Shown here: positions 36,801-43,952 of the stretch, in pieces
How positions within the stretch are numbered: the first letter of the stretch is position 1
How the letters are laid out: the number at the start of each line of letters is the position of its first letter
Source of the DNA: an uncultured Chitinophaga sp.
Lineage (GTDB): Bacteria > Bacteroidota > Bacteroidia > Cytophagales > Cyclobacteriaceae
NCBI GenBank assembly: GCA_902168205.1
Contig: CABHOK010000003.1
Location: forward strand, 1,922,001-1,986,000
Length of the DNA: 64,000 bases
Reading direction: 5' to 3'
The notes under the pieces: model-generated
Database searches by the model: none
Told to the model about the DNA's origin: nothing
The model's input: the letters and a program-made list of their open reading frames with translations, nothing else
Translations under genes and position numbers: made by a program

Positions 36801-39099
36801 TGTGAACCTGGTAGATGAAAATTGGTATGTGAATACCGACAATGTAATTGCCGGTTCCTACTTTGTAAAATATACCTATACCAACGGGTTGGGAGCAACG
36901 TCTGAATTTATACGCAAGATCGTAGTGTATGCAGCTCCGCGTGCAATCATCCTCACCAACAACGCGTGCGTGACCGATGCTGCCAAGTTTGCCAGTATAT
37001 CCGATATTCCGAACAATACATTCAATAGTAAGATCATACAGTATCTGTGGAATTTCGACTTCGGTGGTTTGACCAGTGCAGACTCCGCTACTTCGCTGGT
37101 GTATAACGAGCCGGGTATATATGATGTGGTACTGACGGTAACAACCGATGAAGGATGTTCAGACAACGTAACACACAGTATACAGGTAGGTCCGCAGCCG
37201 AAAGTTGATTTCGACTGGACAAAGATTTGCAGCGGACAGACTACACAGTTCGTAGACAAGTCCAGTATATCACTGGGATCAATCGTACAGTATGGCTGGG
37301 ATTTTGACGATGGCGATGTGTTGCCGCTTGGTAATAAAGATACCATGGTTCCGCCAGACCCTCGCACGTCCAACACCTATAACAATCCACACCACAAGTA
37401 TGCATCGTTTCAGGCGTACAATGTAACGCTGAGCGTGAAGACCGATGTAGGTTGTTTAAAAGATACGACCCGCCAGATTTATATAGTAGACTATAACCAG
37501 CCAGTATCGGATAACGGATACGAAACTGATTTTGAAGCCGGCCAGGGTACATGGATACGCGTGGAGGAAGCCAACCAACAGTCAAGCTGGATATTCGGTG
37601 CAGTTGATGGACAGAATATCAACCAGGCTTACTCGGGAACCAATGCTTGGTGGACCGGTGGTAATACCGTTGCGGCCAACAATTATATAAGTACCTATTA
37701 TCCGAATGAACAGTCTTATGTGATTGGTCCGTGCGTGAACCTCGAAGGATTGAAACGTCCGATGGTTGCATTGAAATACTGGTCTGATTCCGACAAGAAC
37801 TTTGACGGTGCCGTGTTACAATATTCATCCGATGGAGGTCGCTCGTGGGAAACTGTTGGTACCGATAATGGTGAAGGTATAGAATGGTATAATGGTTCTG
37901 ACCTGAGTGGTGAGCCGGGCGGACAGGACAACTATGCGTGGACCGGTACAACCAGCGGCTGGAAAGATGCACGCTTCAACCTGAACGAACTTCCGAAAGA
38001 TACCGTGGTGTTCCGTATAGCCTTTGGTAGTAACAGCGATAACAACCCGGGTACCGTATCAAACGGTTTTGCCTTCGATGATATATATATAGGAGAGAAG
38101 AACCGGAACGTATTGATAGAGCACTATACCAACGATGGCAGTTCGTCCTTCCAGTTATCAGAAGAATATATAGATGAGCTTCCATCGAACGACTTCATCA
38201 AGCTGCAATATCACCTGGAATCACCAGGGCTCCAGGATGCCATCAATGCCGCGAATCCGATCGATAACAACGCGCGTGCGCAGATCTATGGTATACGACA
38301 ACCGCCAGCTACCATTATGGACGGTATATTGAATGAGTACTATGGAAAAGACTTCAACGGCTTTACCGGTAACATCACCACGGTAGACATCGACCGCAGA
38401 TCACTCGAAGATCCTTCGTTTGATATTACGATCGACATTGATGGTACAACGGCAGCCGATGTATTGAAAGCCGATATACAGTATACCTTTATCGATAAGA
38501 TCAACTCGTTTACACCTCCGGTAATTTTGCAGGCAGCGTTGGTGGAGAATGGTGTTAATGGTAACAAGTTCTCGATGCGTAAACTGTTATATGGTCCGGA
38601 AGGATTTATTATAACCGATCCGCTGGTTGCCGGTACATCCGTAACCTATAGCAAACCGGATGCGGAAGAAACACACCAGCTGGCAACTCCGATCGCGAAT
38701 GGCGACAGCCTGTATATTATTGCTTTTGCTCAGGACAAGCAGACGCGCAGAATTCTGCAGTCGGTAATTATGAAAGTGGAGCAAACAAAAGCTTCGCAGA
38801 CGCCTGTCGGTATACCAGATGATCCGGCTGTAGCGGCTTTGCAGGATCTGAAAATATATCCGAACCCGGCTTCGCAGAATATCAAGTTATACCTGGGCGA
38901 TAAACTGAATCGTGATTATACCTGGAAGCTGATCGACCAGCGCGGCATAACAATATTGAACGGTGATGTGAACCGCGACCTGACGTCACCACAACTGATT
39001 GATGTTACCCGCATAGCCAACGGTATATACTTCATGGCTATACAAACCGGTGACAGATCGGTGCTCTATACCAAAATAGCGGTAATGAATCAGAACTAG
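27844..39099 (+). CDS. Giant T9SS-exported surface protein with 19 Ig-like repeats
   Basis: About 3751 residues. A signal peptide (LLYTIWTLSLAVALPLGHAFGQ) and a surface domain (GIGFNFNFYGNTFSSVRVFDN) precede nineteen 86-residue Ig-like units (about residues 374-2007). Then come six PKD-like CSG modules (about 2008-2560), three (A)xxxVCE modules (to about 2850), two PKD domains (LWNFDF and YGWDFDDGD, about 3040-3210), an adhesion-type domain (FDDIYIGEK at its end, about 3220-3418), an Omp28/thioredoxin-like domain (NVLIEHYTNDGSSSFQ) and a type IX sorting domain (LKIYPNPASQNIKLYL ... IANGIYFMAI). It should be secreted by T9SS and held at the surface as an adhesin. ATG 27844 is chosen over GTG 27790 for its signal peptide. 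Confidence 0.9.
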   Translation: MALRKTLLYTIWTLSLAVALPLGHAFGQCSITNLNAVYCADDASVALTGGTNYYGPGISGTTFSPASAGAGTHKVYTTDGTTSSYTVNTTGTFSPVTLTSPTTLTIGVSISVPIGIGFNFNFYGNTFSSVRVFDNGFIRFSGTNATPVPQTIPNTVPPNDIVAIAWADLDASTGTIRYQTMGTAPLRVLVIEYNNVQFTNNTSDYVTSQILLYETTNIIEIHSTHIGSDGSAQTMGIENAAGTAAATIASRNNQIFTADNDYVGFFPSCTSVRSVTVNAVPNTSLAVSPATTSICPGATVGVTVANSEVGVNYQLLNSADNTVLSTSQAGTGGNLVLTSSALSSSVTLKVRATNATTSCDADLTNTVGVTVNAPPAITVPPATQAVCTGSSVTFNVTATGTGLSYQWRKGGSNISGANSSSYTIASTVVGDAGSYDVIVSGTCTPPVTSSAATLTINALPAITAQPVASQAICEGSAANFSVTATGAGLTYQWKKNGIDISGANASTYSIPTTSTSSAGTYTVVVSGTCSPAVTSSASVLTINEQPEIITGPSNQTVCAGQSVTFSVNAGVTTGATYQWRKGGTNISGANSSSYTIATTAAGDAGSYDVIVSGTCTPAVTSSAATLTINALPTITAQPVASQAICEGSVANFSVTATGTSLTYQWKKNGVDISGANASTYSIPTTSTSSAGTYTVVVSGTCSPSVTSSASVLTIREQPEIITGPSNQTVCVGQSVTFSVNAGVTTGVTYQWRKGGSNISGANSSSYTIASTVAGDAGSYDVIVSGTCTPSVTSSAATLTINALPAITAQPVASQAICEGSAANFSVTATGTSLTYQWKKNGVDISGANASTYSIPTTSTSSAGTYTVVVSGTCSPSVTSSASVLTIREQPEIITGPSNQTVCAGQSVTFSVNAGVTTGVTYQWRKGGSNISGANSSSYTIASTVAGDAGSYDVIVSGTCTPSITSSAATLTINALPTISAQPVASQAICEGSAANFSVTATGTGLTYQWKKDGIDISGANASTYSIPTTSTSSAGTYTVVVSGTCSPSVTSSASVLTIREQPEIIAGPSSQTVCAGQSVTFSVNAGVTTGVTYQWRKGGSNISGATSSSYTIASTVAGDAGSYDVVVSGTCTPPVTSSAATLTINALPAITAQPVASQAICEGSAANFSVTATGTGLIYQWKKNGVDIVGANASTYSIPVTSTSSAGTYTVVVSGTCSPSVTSAASVLTIQEQPEIITGPVSQTVCVGQSVTFSVSAGATTGVTYQWRKGGSNIAGANSSTYTIASAVAADAGSYDVIVGGTCTPAVTSSAATLTVNTLPAITAQPVASQAICEGSPASFSVTATGTGITYQWKKNGVDISGANASTYTIPTTVTADAGTYTVVVSGTCSPSVTSSTSVLTIREQPEIITGPASQTVCAGQSVTFSVNAGVTTGVTYQWRKDGSNISGANSSSYTIPATVAGDAGDYDVVISGTCTPPVTSSAATLIINALPAITAQPVASQAICEGSAANFSVTATGTGLAYQWKKNGVDISGANANTYSKASTSASDAGTYTVVVSGTCSPSVTSTASILTIQEQPEIITGPSSQTVCAGQNVTFTVNAGVTTGVTYQWRKGGTNIAGATSSSYTITGTVAGDAGNYDVVISGTCTPPVTSAAATLTINALPAITAQPVASQAICEGSAANFSVTATGTGLTYQWKKNGVDISGANANTYSIASSSASDAGTYTVVVSGTCSPSVTSTASILTIQEQPEIITGPSSQTVCAGQNVTFTVNAGVTTGVTYQWRKDGTNIAGANSNSYTITGVVVGDAGDYDVVVSGTCTPSITTSAATLTINELPAITAQPIASQAICEGSAATFSVTATGTALTYQWKKNGVDIAGANASTYTISTTITADAGTYTVVVSGACSPVVTSTASVLTIQEQPEIITGPVGQTVCAGQSVTFSVNAGVTTGVTYQWRKDGTNIAGANGSSYTITSTVAGDAGDYDVVITGTCTPPATSSAATLIVNPNPDAYAADASICSGTTTNIAITNPNGVSGTTFTWTVQSTSNVTGAAAGSGNLIAQALTVTNGVSTGSVTYLIQPAAAGCNGIAYAVNVTVKPIPTVAASDQSICSGNATSVAITNPNGVAGTSFSWTVQSTSNVSGAAAGSGSTIGQVLTATDGINAGSVVYRIVPTANGCSGNYIDVTVTVEPKPTITNPPTTLIQEICSGTALNFLPTSSITGTTFNWTSSVIGTLSGISASGSGAITDTPVNATNTNAVIIYTITPSVGGCSGTPVNLVVTVRPLPTVTATPQTICSGQTTSIAISNPNGVTGTTYTWIVQGSSNVSGASAGSGSTISQALTNVDGVTNGTVTYRITASSNGCPGAPYDVTVTVKPVPVVTNDPIELAQQLCSGQALNFIPTASIAGASFTWTSSITGPITSGVTASGAGSITDTPVNTGNVSGTVTYRIIPNHNGCDGQAVNLVVLVKPLPSASANDITICSGETAVVTILPSPQNVSGTTFQWTAAPTTNVIGAANGNGSVISQILSTSNASIGTVVYTILPSANGCDGPTSTVTVTVNPKVTVNAGADFAVCEDATMPMAIPLNGTIGGSASSANWFIKTGDGSVSVSITSGGSVTATYTAVDSDVTNGFVELYLVTDDPDGVSGPCSSLSDTLTIFLNRRARILPLADQVVCEPSLINLSGDISGSATSGSWSAVTTAGGTLSISSVTGNTITANYGVLAADVGNTLTFRLSTNDPDGAGPCTIVTEDLDVHINESAKVSAGADFEVCEDKQVNLNGSFSGTTSSVTWSGGSGSAQFADVNNPTTVYTLTSADRAAGSIVLTLTTNDPDGVSGPCTSVSDDVLVKVNPLPQPLIFGLESSYAENDAPDPLSGVPSGAGYSGVFTGSGIQSGTNIFDPSIATIGFNTIYYTVTNTTTGCIGVTSATTVVNPITDIDFTIEDAIEDGTGALKICAENGLKQLIGIPAHTTGFPTTEFTSLTAGLTVNLVDENWYVNTDNVIAGSYFVKYTYTNGLGATSEFIRKIVVYAAPRAIILTNNACVTDAAKFASISDIPNNTFNSKIIQYLWNFDFGGLTSADSATSLVYNEPGIYDVVLTVTTDEGCSDNVTHSIQVGPQPKVDFDWTKICSGQTTQFVDKSSISLGSIVQYGWDFDDGDVLPLGNKDTMVPPDPRTSNTYNNPHHKYASFQAYNVTLSVKTDVGCLKDTTRQIYIVDYNQPVSDNGYETDFEAGQGTWIRVEEANQQSSWIFGAVDGQNINQAYSGTNAWWTGGNTVAANNYISTYYPNEQSYVIGPCVNLEGLKRPMVALKYWSDSDKNFDGAVLQYSSDGGRSWETVGTDNGEGIEWYNGSDLSGEPGGQDNYAWTGTTSGWKDARFNLNELPKDTVVFRIAFGSNSDNNPGTVSNGFAFDDIYIGEKNRNVLIEHYTNDGSSSFQLSEEYIDELPSNDFIKLQYHLESPGLQDAINAANPIDNNARAQIYGIRQPPATIMDGILNEYYGKDFNGFTGNITTVDIDRRSLEDPSFDITIDIDGTTAADVLKADIQYTFIDKINSFTPPVILQAALVENGVNGNKFSMRKLLYGPEGFIITDPLVAGTSVTYSKPDAEETHQLATPIANGDSLYIIAFAQDKQTRRILQSVIMKVEQTKASQTPVGIPDDPAVAALQDLKIYPNPASQNIKLYLGDKLNRDYTWKLIDQRGITILNGDVNRDLTSPQLIDVTRIANGIYFMAIQTGDRSVLYTKIAVMNQN
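28963..33864 (+). repeat. Nineteen tandem 258-bp Ig-coding units arranged as (AB)9A
   Basis: The QWRK codon of the A-type units falls at 29059, 29575, 30091, 30607, 31123, 31639, 32155, 32671, 33187 and 33703, exactly 516 bp apart each time. The QWKK codon of the B-type lies 258 bp after A, for example 29317. So two 86-residue modules alternate, with no insertion or deletion over 4.9 kb. A units read TVCAGQSVTFSVNAGVTTGVTYQWRK; B units read AICEGSAANFSVTATG and YQWKKNGVDI. Confidence 0.95.
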
Positions 39100-39109
39100 A
39101 TAAACTGTA

Positions 39110-41023
39110 TCACGCTGCCGGAAGTCCTTCTTTGGATAACTCCGGCAGCATGCTATAGCATTGATCGATAAAATCGTTGGCGATACGTTCCACTTCAACC
39201 AGGTTTGTTTCCTGTTTACTGTTCTCTTCAATAAACACAATATCACTGCGAAGCGAGTCGAGTCCCATCAGGATGAACGAAGGTTTGATCTGGTGCGCCA
39301 GTCGCGAAAGCTTTATCCAGTCATGGCCATCCATGGCAGTCTTCATATCTTCCAGCACCTGCGGTATAGTTTGAATAAACGTGAGTACCATCTCGCGGAT
39401 AAACTCTTCGTTGTTTCCGGATACGGACCGCAGATAGGCCAGGTTGTAAGTAGGAACCACCTTCATGGCGGCAGGCCGCAGCTCGGTAGAAGGTTTTATC
39501 TTCAGATCATCAAATAACTTTTGGTACAGGTCTTCCGGAGTAAAAGGTTTCGGAAGGTAATCGTTCATGCCGGCCGCTATACATTTCTCAACATCTTTGG
39601 CAGTAGCATTAGCCGTAAGCGCAATGATCGGCAGGTTGGCCGATTGCTCCATCATGCGGATCGCCTTGGTAGCTTCGAAGCCATCCATCACCGGCATCTG
39701 CACGTCCATCAGTATAACATCAAAGTAATTGTTCTTGATCTTCTCGATGGCTACCAGTCCGTTCTCGGCTTCATCAATAAAGCATTGCCATTTCTTTAAT
39801 ATACTCTTGGCGTAGAGCCGGTTTATATCATTGTCTTCTACCAACAGCACCCGCAGTTGTGATGTGTTGGTATCTTTCAACGTCTTGTCTTTACGAGGTA
39901 TAGCCTGCGTTATATCATTTACTTTTCCGATCGCATACGGAATGGTAACCATAAAAGTAGAGCCCACGTGCTCTTTACTCACCACGTGTATCTTTCCATT
40001 CTGCAACTCAACCATTTGTTTAACAATGGTAAGACCAAGCCCCGTACCTCCATAACGCCTGGTAACACTGGCATCGGCCTGGCTGAAGCTTTCGAAAATC
40101 GTAGTGAGTTTTTCTTCGGGTATACCTACACCCGTATCAGTAACTTCAATGCGTACCCAGCACACACCACGTTGTTCCCGCTCAGCCGTACATTTTATCT
40201 GGATGGAACCGGTGTGCGTAAACTTTACTGCGTTGCTGATCAGGTTGATGAGAATCTGATTTAAACGCACCGGGTCGCCCAGCAATATCTTGTTTAACTT
40301 TTCGTCAATGCGATAGTCGAGCGCGATCTTCTTCTCCTTCGCCTGGTACATAAAGGTACTGATGAGCGAGGGGAGGAGATCTTTCAGGTTGAACGCTATC
40401 TTTTCAAAGCGGAGTTTGCCCGATTCGATCGCTGCCAGGTCCAGAATGTCATTGATAATAACTTTCAGGTTTTCAGCAGAGTGTTTGATCGCATTTAAAT
40501 AGGTTTCGCGTTCTTCCGGACTCGGGCTCTGACTCAACAGGTTCGCCATCCCCGCTATACCATTGATAGGCGTGCGTATTTCGTGACTGATGTTGGCGAG
40601 GAATTGCTCTTTTGCTTTTTGCAGACGCACCAGTTCAGACTCATTCTCCTTGCGTTGTGTTACATCACGGCAGTCGAGTATAAATCCTTTAAGTCCTTGC
40701 TTGTGTCGGAGATTTATAGCGTTGAATTCCAGGAATCTATAGGTAGTATCTTTACAGAGAAACTGGAACTCTACTTTTTCAGTATACGCACGCTTCTGAC
40801 TTTGTTTGAGTTTCTTCTGGAAGTCTTCGCGTGTGTCGGGAAGTATATAGTCGAAGAAGTTTTTTCCGATAAGACTTTTGGAACGATAGCCGAGTGTTTC
40901 ACTGGCAGAGGCATTGTGGTAATGAATCTTACCGCCATAGTCTACAATGAAGATGATATCGGAACCATCTTCCACTACGGATTCATAGAATGATCCTTTC
41001 TTAACGTACTGCTGTAGGTTCAT
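39110..41023 (-). CDS. Hybrid histidine kinase (PAS-HisKA-HATPase-REC-HPt)
   Basis: A 637-residue cytoplasmic kinase without membrane segments. It has a PAS domain (about residues 12-125, GSDIIFIVDYGGKIHYHNASASETLGY), a HisKA helix FLANISHEIRTPINGIAGM with the phospho-acceptor His147, a HATPase domain (LINLISNAVKFT, VTDTGVGIPEEKL, RRYGGTGLGLTIVKQ), a receiver (VLLVEDNDINRLYAKSIL ... VILMDVQMPVMDGFEATKAI) and an HPt domain (WIKLSRLAHQIKPSFILMGL). The phosphate could therefore travel His-Asp-His inside one protein. The gene starts one base after the stop of the sigma-54 regulator gene, so the two form an operon and probably a signalling pair. It is convergent with the giant gene, 10 bp apart. 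Confidence 0.92.
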   Translation of the reverse strand: MNLQQYVKKGSFYESVVEDGSDIIFIVDYGGKIHYHNASASETLGYRSKSLIGKNFFDYILPDTREDFQKKLKQSQKRAYTEKVEFQFLCKDTTYRFLEFNAINLRHKQGLKGFILDCRDVTQRKENESELVRLQKAKEQFLANISHEIRTPINGIAGMANLLSQSPSPEERETYLNAIKHSAENLKVIINDILDLAAIESGKLRFEKIAFNLKDLLPSLISTFMYQAKEKKIALDYRIDEKLNKILLGDPVRLNQILINLISNAVKFTHTGSIQIKCTAEREQRGVCWVRIEVTDTGVGIPEEKLTTIFESFSQADASVTRRYGGTGLGLTIVKQMVELQNGKIHVVSKEHVGSTFMVTIPYAIGKVNDITQAIPRKDKTLKDTNTSQLRVLLVEDNDINRLYAKSILKKWQCFIDEAENGLVAIEKIKNNYFDVILMDVQMPVMDGFEATKAIRMMEQSANLPIIALTANATAKDVEKCIAAGMNDYLPKPFTPEDLYQKLFDDLKIKPSTELRPAAMKVVPTYNLAYLRSVSGNNEEFIREMVLTFIQTIPQVLEDMKTAMDGHDWIKLSRLAHQIKPSFILMGLDSLRSDIVFIEENSKQETNLVEVERIANDFIDQCYSMLPELSKEGLPAA

Positions 41024-41024
41024 G

Positions 41025-42386
41025 TCAGATGCCGATCGTCTCCATCTCCTTCAGATACCGGTATAAAGATGACTTGCCGATGTCGAGCCTGCGCGCGACT
41101 TCCAGCACATTGTTATCATATTTATTCAGGTAGTGTCGGATTATGCGATACATAAATTCCTGCATGGTCATCTCTTGGTATAGGAATGATTCCATGCGGG
41201 TCGTGCTGTTAAAGCTTATGTCCTGCGGGCGTAACTCTTGTCCTTCAGCCATTACGGCTGCAAGTTCGATCACCGATTTCAGCTCGCGTATATTGCCGGG
41301 GAACGGATACTGCAATAACTTCTCTTGTGCCTCCGGACTAATCTTGAGTTTAGCCATCTGGTTATCATGTGCGAATTGATCCAGGAAATGTTTCGCCACC
41401 AGGATCACATCTTGTCCGCGTTCACGAAGCGGAGGCAACACAATCGGCAACCCCAGCAAGCGATAGTATAGATCTTCGCGGAAGCGTCCGGACTTTACTT
41501 CTTCAGCAAGGTCTTTATGTGTTGCAGCAATAATTCGTACATCAAGTTTAATTACTTGGTTCCCACCGATTCTGGTAATCTCACGTTCTTGTAAAACACG
41601 AAGTAATTTTGCCTGCAGGTTCGGATCCATTTCACCGATCTCATCAAGGAAAATAGTACCGCCTTCAGCCTCTTCAAACTTTCCGATCCTGCGCGTAACG
41701 GCCCCGGTAAACGCTCCCTTTTCATGACCGAAGAGTTCGCTTTCAATCAGGTCTCTCGGTATAGCAGCAATGTTTACTGCTACAAAGGGTTTGTTCTTGC
41801 GTTTGGAATTATAGTGTACAGCCTTGGCAACAAGTTCTTTTCCGGTACCCGTTTCACCGGAGATACTAACGGATATATTCGTCTGAACAGCTTTTTCAAG
41901 CAGCGAGAATACACGCTTGATCGCGGGACTTGTACCCACAATGCTCTTTTCGAAAGTATATTTTTCAGAGATCTCTTTCTTGAGGTGATCGATCTCTTTG
42001 ATGAGCGATGTACGGTTGCGCGCGTTGTTGATCGAGTTCAGAAGTCTGTCCTTCGTCTCATGATCTTTCGCGATATAGTCATAAGCACCGAGCTTCAGAA
42101 GTTCAACCGCGGTATGGATCTTCTCTTGAGCCGACACAATGATCACGTTAATGTTGGGATCATGACTGCGTATCTGGCTTAATACCTTTTCGCCCGGCAT
42201 ATCGGGTAACGAATAGTCGAGGGTAATAACCGCCGGGTTCTTGTAGAGGTTCGCCAGACAATCCTTGCCCGAGGTATAGAACTGAACTTCATAATCCGGA
42301 TTGAGTTCAAGCACATACTTCAGAAACTTGGTATATGCCGGATCATCTTCGACAACAAATATCTTAACGGGATCTTTCTCGTACAT
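41025..42386 (-). CDS. NtrC-family sigma-54-dependent response regulator
   Basis: A 453-residue regulator. The receiver domain (KIFVVEDDPAYTKFLKYVL, phospho-acceptor Asp in VITLDYSLPDMPGE) is followed by an AAA+ sigma-54 activation domain with ISGETGTGKELVAKAVHY (Walker A), ELFGHEKGAFTGAVTRR (GAFTGA loop) and GGTIFLDEIGEMD (Walker B). The C-terminal Fis-type helix-turn-helix is NVLEVARRLDIGKSSLYRYLK. It would activate sigma-54 promoters once phosphorylated, probably by the adjacent hybrid kinase. The frame is open to 42428, but MYEKDPVKIFVVEDD at 42386 is the natural start. No -24/-12 promoter was recognised nearby. Confidence 0.92.
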   Translation of the reverse strand: MYEKDPVKIFVVEDDPAYTKFLKYVLELNPDYEVQFYTSGKDCLANLYKNPAVITLDYSLPDMPGEKVLSQIRSHDPNINVIIVSAQEKIHTAVELLKLGAYDYIAKDHETKDRLLNSINNARNRTSLIKEIDHLKKEISEKYTFEKSIVGTSPAIKRVFSLLEKAVQTNISVSISGETGTGKELVAKAVHYNSKRKNKPFVAVNIAAIPRDLIESELFGHEKGAFTGAVTRRIGKFEEAEGGTIFLDEIGEMDPNLQAKLLRVLQEREITRIGGNQVIKLDVRIIAATHKDLAEEVKSGRFREDLYYRLLGLPIVLPPLRERGQDVILVAKHFLDQFAHDNQMAKLKISPEAQEKLLQYPFPGNIRELKSVIELAAVMAEGQELRPQDISFNSTTRMESFLYQEMTMQEFMYRIIRHYLNKYDNNVLEVARRLDIGKSSLYRYLKEMETIGI

Positions 42387-42704
42387 GCGCAGGGGTTTGA
42401 AAAGTAAATATACAGGTATAACGGCCATTAGCCAAGCAGTTGCAGACGCTGCCGGGGCCGTGATAAATCGTATTCATTTCCGTCAACTTCAGACTATTCA
42501 ATGTCTCACTGGTAAAAAAATCATTCATGTTGCTCCGCGGAGTAATGGTACATTTTTCCGTATCGTATACCAATATAAAAAATGATAATAGGTAATGTTA
42601 AAAAAAGTTTAACGGATTACCGTGAGCATGTATGAATTTTATTGTCTTAAAAGTTTATCAACTTGAAATAATCTGCTTACTTTCGATAGCGAAGCATAGC
42701 ATAC
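42387..42704. other. Divergent spacer with a strong hairpin
   Basis: No gene was found in this 318-bp spacer. At 42591-42621 GGTAATGTTAAA pairs with TTTAACGGATTACC, a 12-bp stem with a two-base bulge and a five-base loop. It lacks a T tract on the plus strand and lies between divergent genes, so it may be an operator or a leader structure rather than a terminator. TACTTTCG near 42677 is a weak -7 candidate for the TerB-like gene. Confidence 0.45.
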
Positions 42705-43169
42705 ATGATACCTGAATTCCAGACATTAACCGATAGTGAAACTGAACTGATGCTAAAGGCACCGATACTGGTCTGCATTCTTATAGCAGGTGCTGATGGC
42801 GACATCGACCGGAAGGAAATAAAGGAAGCGATCGCGATTGTGCGCAAGGAGAAAAAGAACCACACGTTGCTCTCCGGATTCTTTCGCGAGATGGCGCAGG
42901 ATTTTGAAGACAAGATCAAGATACTCATTCAGAGTTACCCGTTCGAATTGTCCAAAAGAACGCCCCTGATCATTGAAGAGTTGAAGAGCCTGAACCTGCT
43001 CTGGAAAAAAATCGATCCGGAATTTTCCATCGCGTACTACGAAATGTTGAAGAGTATCTCCGAACGCATTGCATCTTCATCGGGCGGACTGTGGGGAATA
43101 AAAACAGTGGGCTCGGAAGAAGCGCAGTACCTTCACCTTCCGATGATCACCGATCCTGCTAAAAAATAA
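42705..43169 (+). CDS. TerB-like protein
   Basis: A 154-residue alpha-helical protein. LKAPILVCILIAGADGDIDRKEIKEAIAIV carries the acidic DGDID(x)KE pattern of the TerB/TerB-like fold, a helical bundle with a metal-binding acidic face first seen in tellurite-resistance proteins. A second half, FSIAYYEMLKSISERIASSSGGLWGIKTVGSEEAQYL, completes the bundle. It has no signal peptide. No other ter genes are nearby, so a tellurite role is not implied. It precedes a rhomboid gene by 79 bp. Confidence 0.7.
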   Translation: MIPEFQTLTDSETELMLKAPILVCILIAGADGDIDRKEIKEAIAIVRKEKKNHTLLSGFFREMAQDFEDKIKILIQSYPFELSKRTPLIIEELKSLNLLWKKIDPEFSIAYYEMLKSISERIASSSGGLWGIKTVGSEEAQYLHLPMITDPAKK

Positions 43170-43248
43170 ATCGCTTTTGCTTTTTACTTGATGATCGTTA
43201 CCGGACAATTTACATCTTTGTACCGGTCTTTGCTTTTTGCCATAAAGT

Positions 43249-43815
43249 ATGTCGTCATCACAATCTTCGCTGTTTGGAAGTTCGGTTATACCGTTCCGAC
43301 TGGTGTTTCTAATGTGGGCTTCTTTCTATCTCGAATTTGTTTTTGCTTTACCGATAAGTGTGTATGGTATTGAGCCGCGAACCTTTCATGGATTGATCGG
43401 CATCTTTACGGCTCCGCTTATTCATGGAGACCTGTTACACCTCATCTCCAATACTATACCGATGCTCTTCCTCGGGTCGGTGCTCTTTTTCTTCTATGGT
43501 AAAATAGGAGGGCAGGTATTTTTTCGTTCGTACTTCTGGACAAACATCCTCGTGTGGTTGTTCGCGCGACCGGCCAATCATATTGGTGCCAGTGGTGTAG
43601 TATATGGACTCGCGTTCTTCCTGATATCGTTCGGTTTTTTCAGGCGCGACTTTCTTTCCATTATTATATCAGCGATCGTGTTGCTGCTATACGGTGGTGT
43701 GTTTTATGGTGTCCTTCCGACTGATCCGCATATATCCTGGGAGTCTCACTTTGCCGGGGCGCTGGTCGGCATTACCACAGCCGTTACTTTCAGCAAGCAG
43801 AAGACTGTGAACTGA
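43249..43815 (+). CDS. Rhomboid family intramembrane serine protease
   Basis: A 188-residue membrane protein with about six hydrophobic segments. The catalytic pair is visible: GASG in HIGASGVVYGLAFFLISFGFF supplies the serine, and SWESHFAGALVGITTAV supplies the histidine. HGDLLHLISNTIPMLFLGSVL carries the HxxxN oxyanion region. It would cleave membrane proteins within the bilayer; substrates are unknown. TTG-N22-CATCTTTG (43188-43220) is a possible promoter. Confidence 0.88.
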   Translation: MSSSQSSLFGSSVIPFRLVFLMWASFYLEFVFALPISVYGIEPRTFHGLIGIFTAPLIHGDLLHLISNTIPMLFLGSVLFFFYGKIGGQVFFRSYFWTNILVWLFARPANHIGASGVVYGLAFFLISFGFFRRDFLSIIISAIVLLLYGGVFYGVLPTDPHISWESHFAGALVGITTAVTFSKQKTVN

Positions 43816-43952
43816 CCCGCACAAGCCGCTAGCTTACGCGTTGTACGTGAAGGTATTACAGATTCAACAGTGCTTCTTTTTAAAATCAAAAAGTATTCGT
43901 TTCGCATCTTGATTTTTATTTGATATTTGCGCCTCCGGAAATTTAGTGCGCC

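Noticed and set aside
28209-39246. Many long antisense reading frames opposite the giant gene
   Set aside because: They are periodic shadows of the repeat coding sequence, lack recognisable domains, and have no plausible expression signals.
42705-43169. Tellurite-resistance operon
   Set aside because: Only a TerB-like fold is present; no terC, terD or related genes are nearby.
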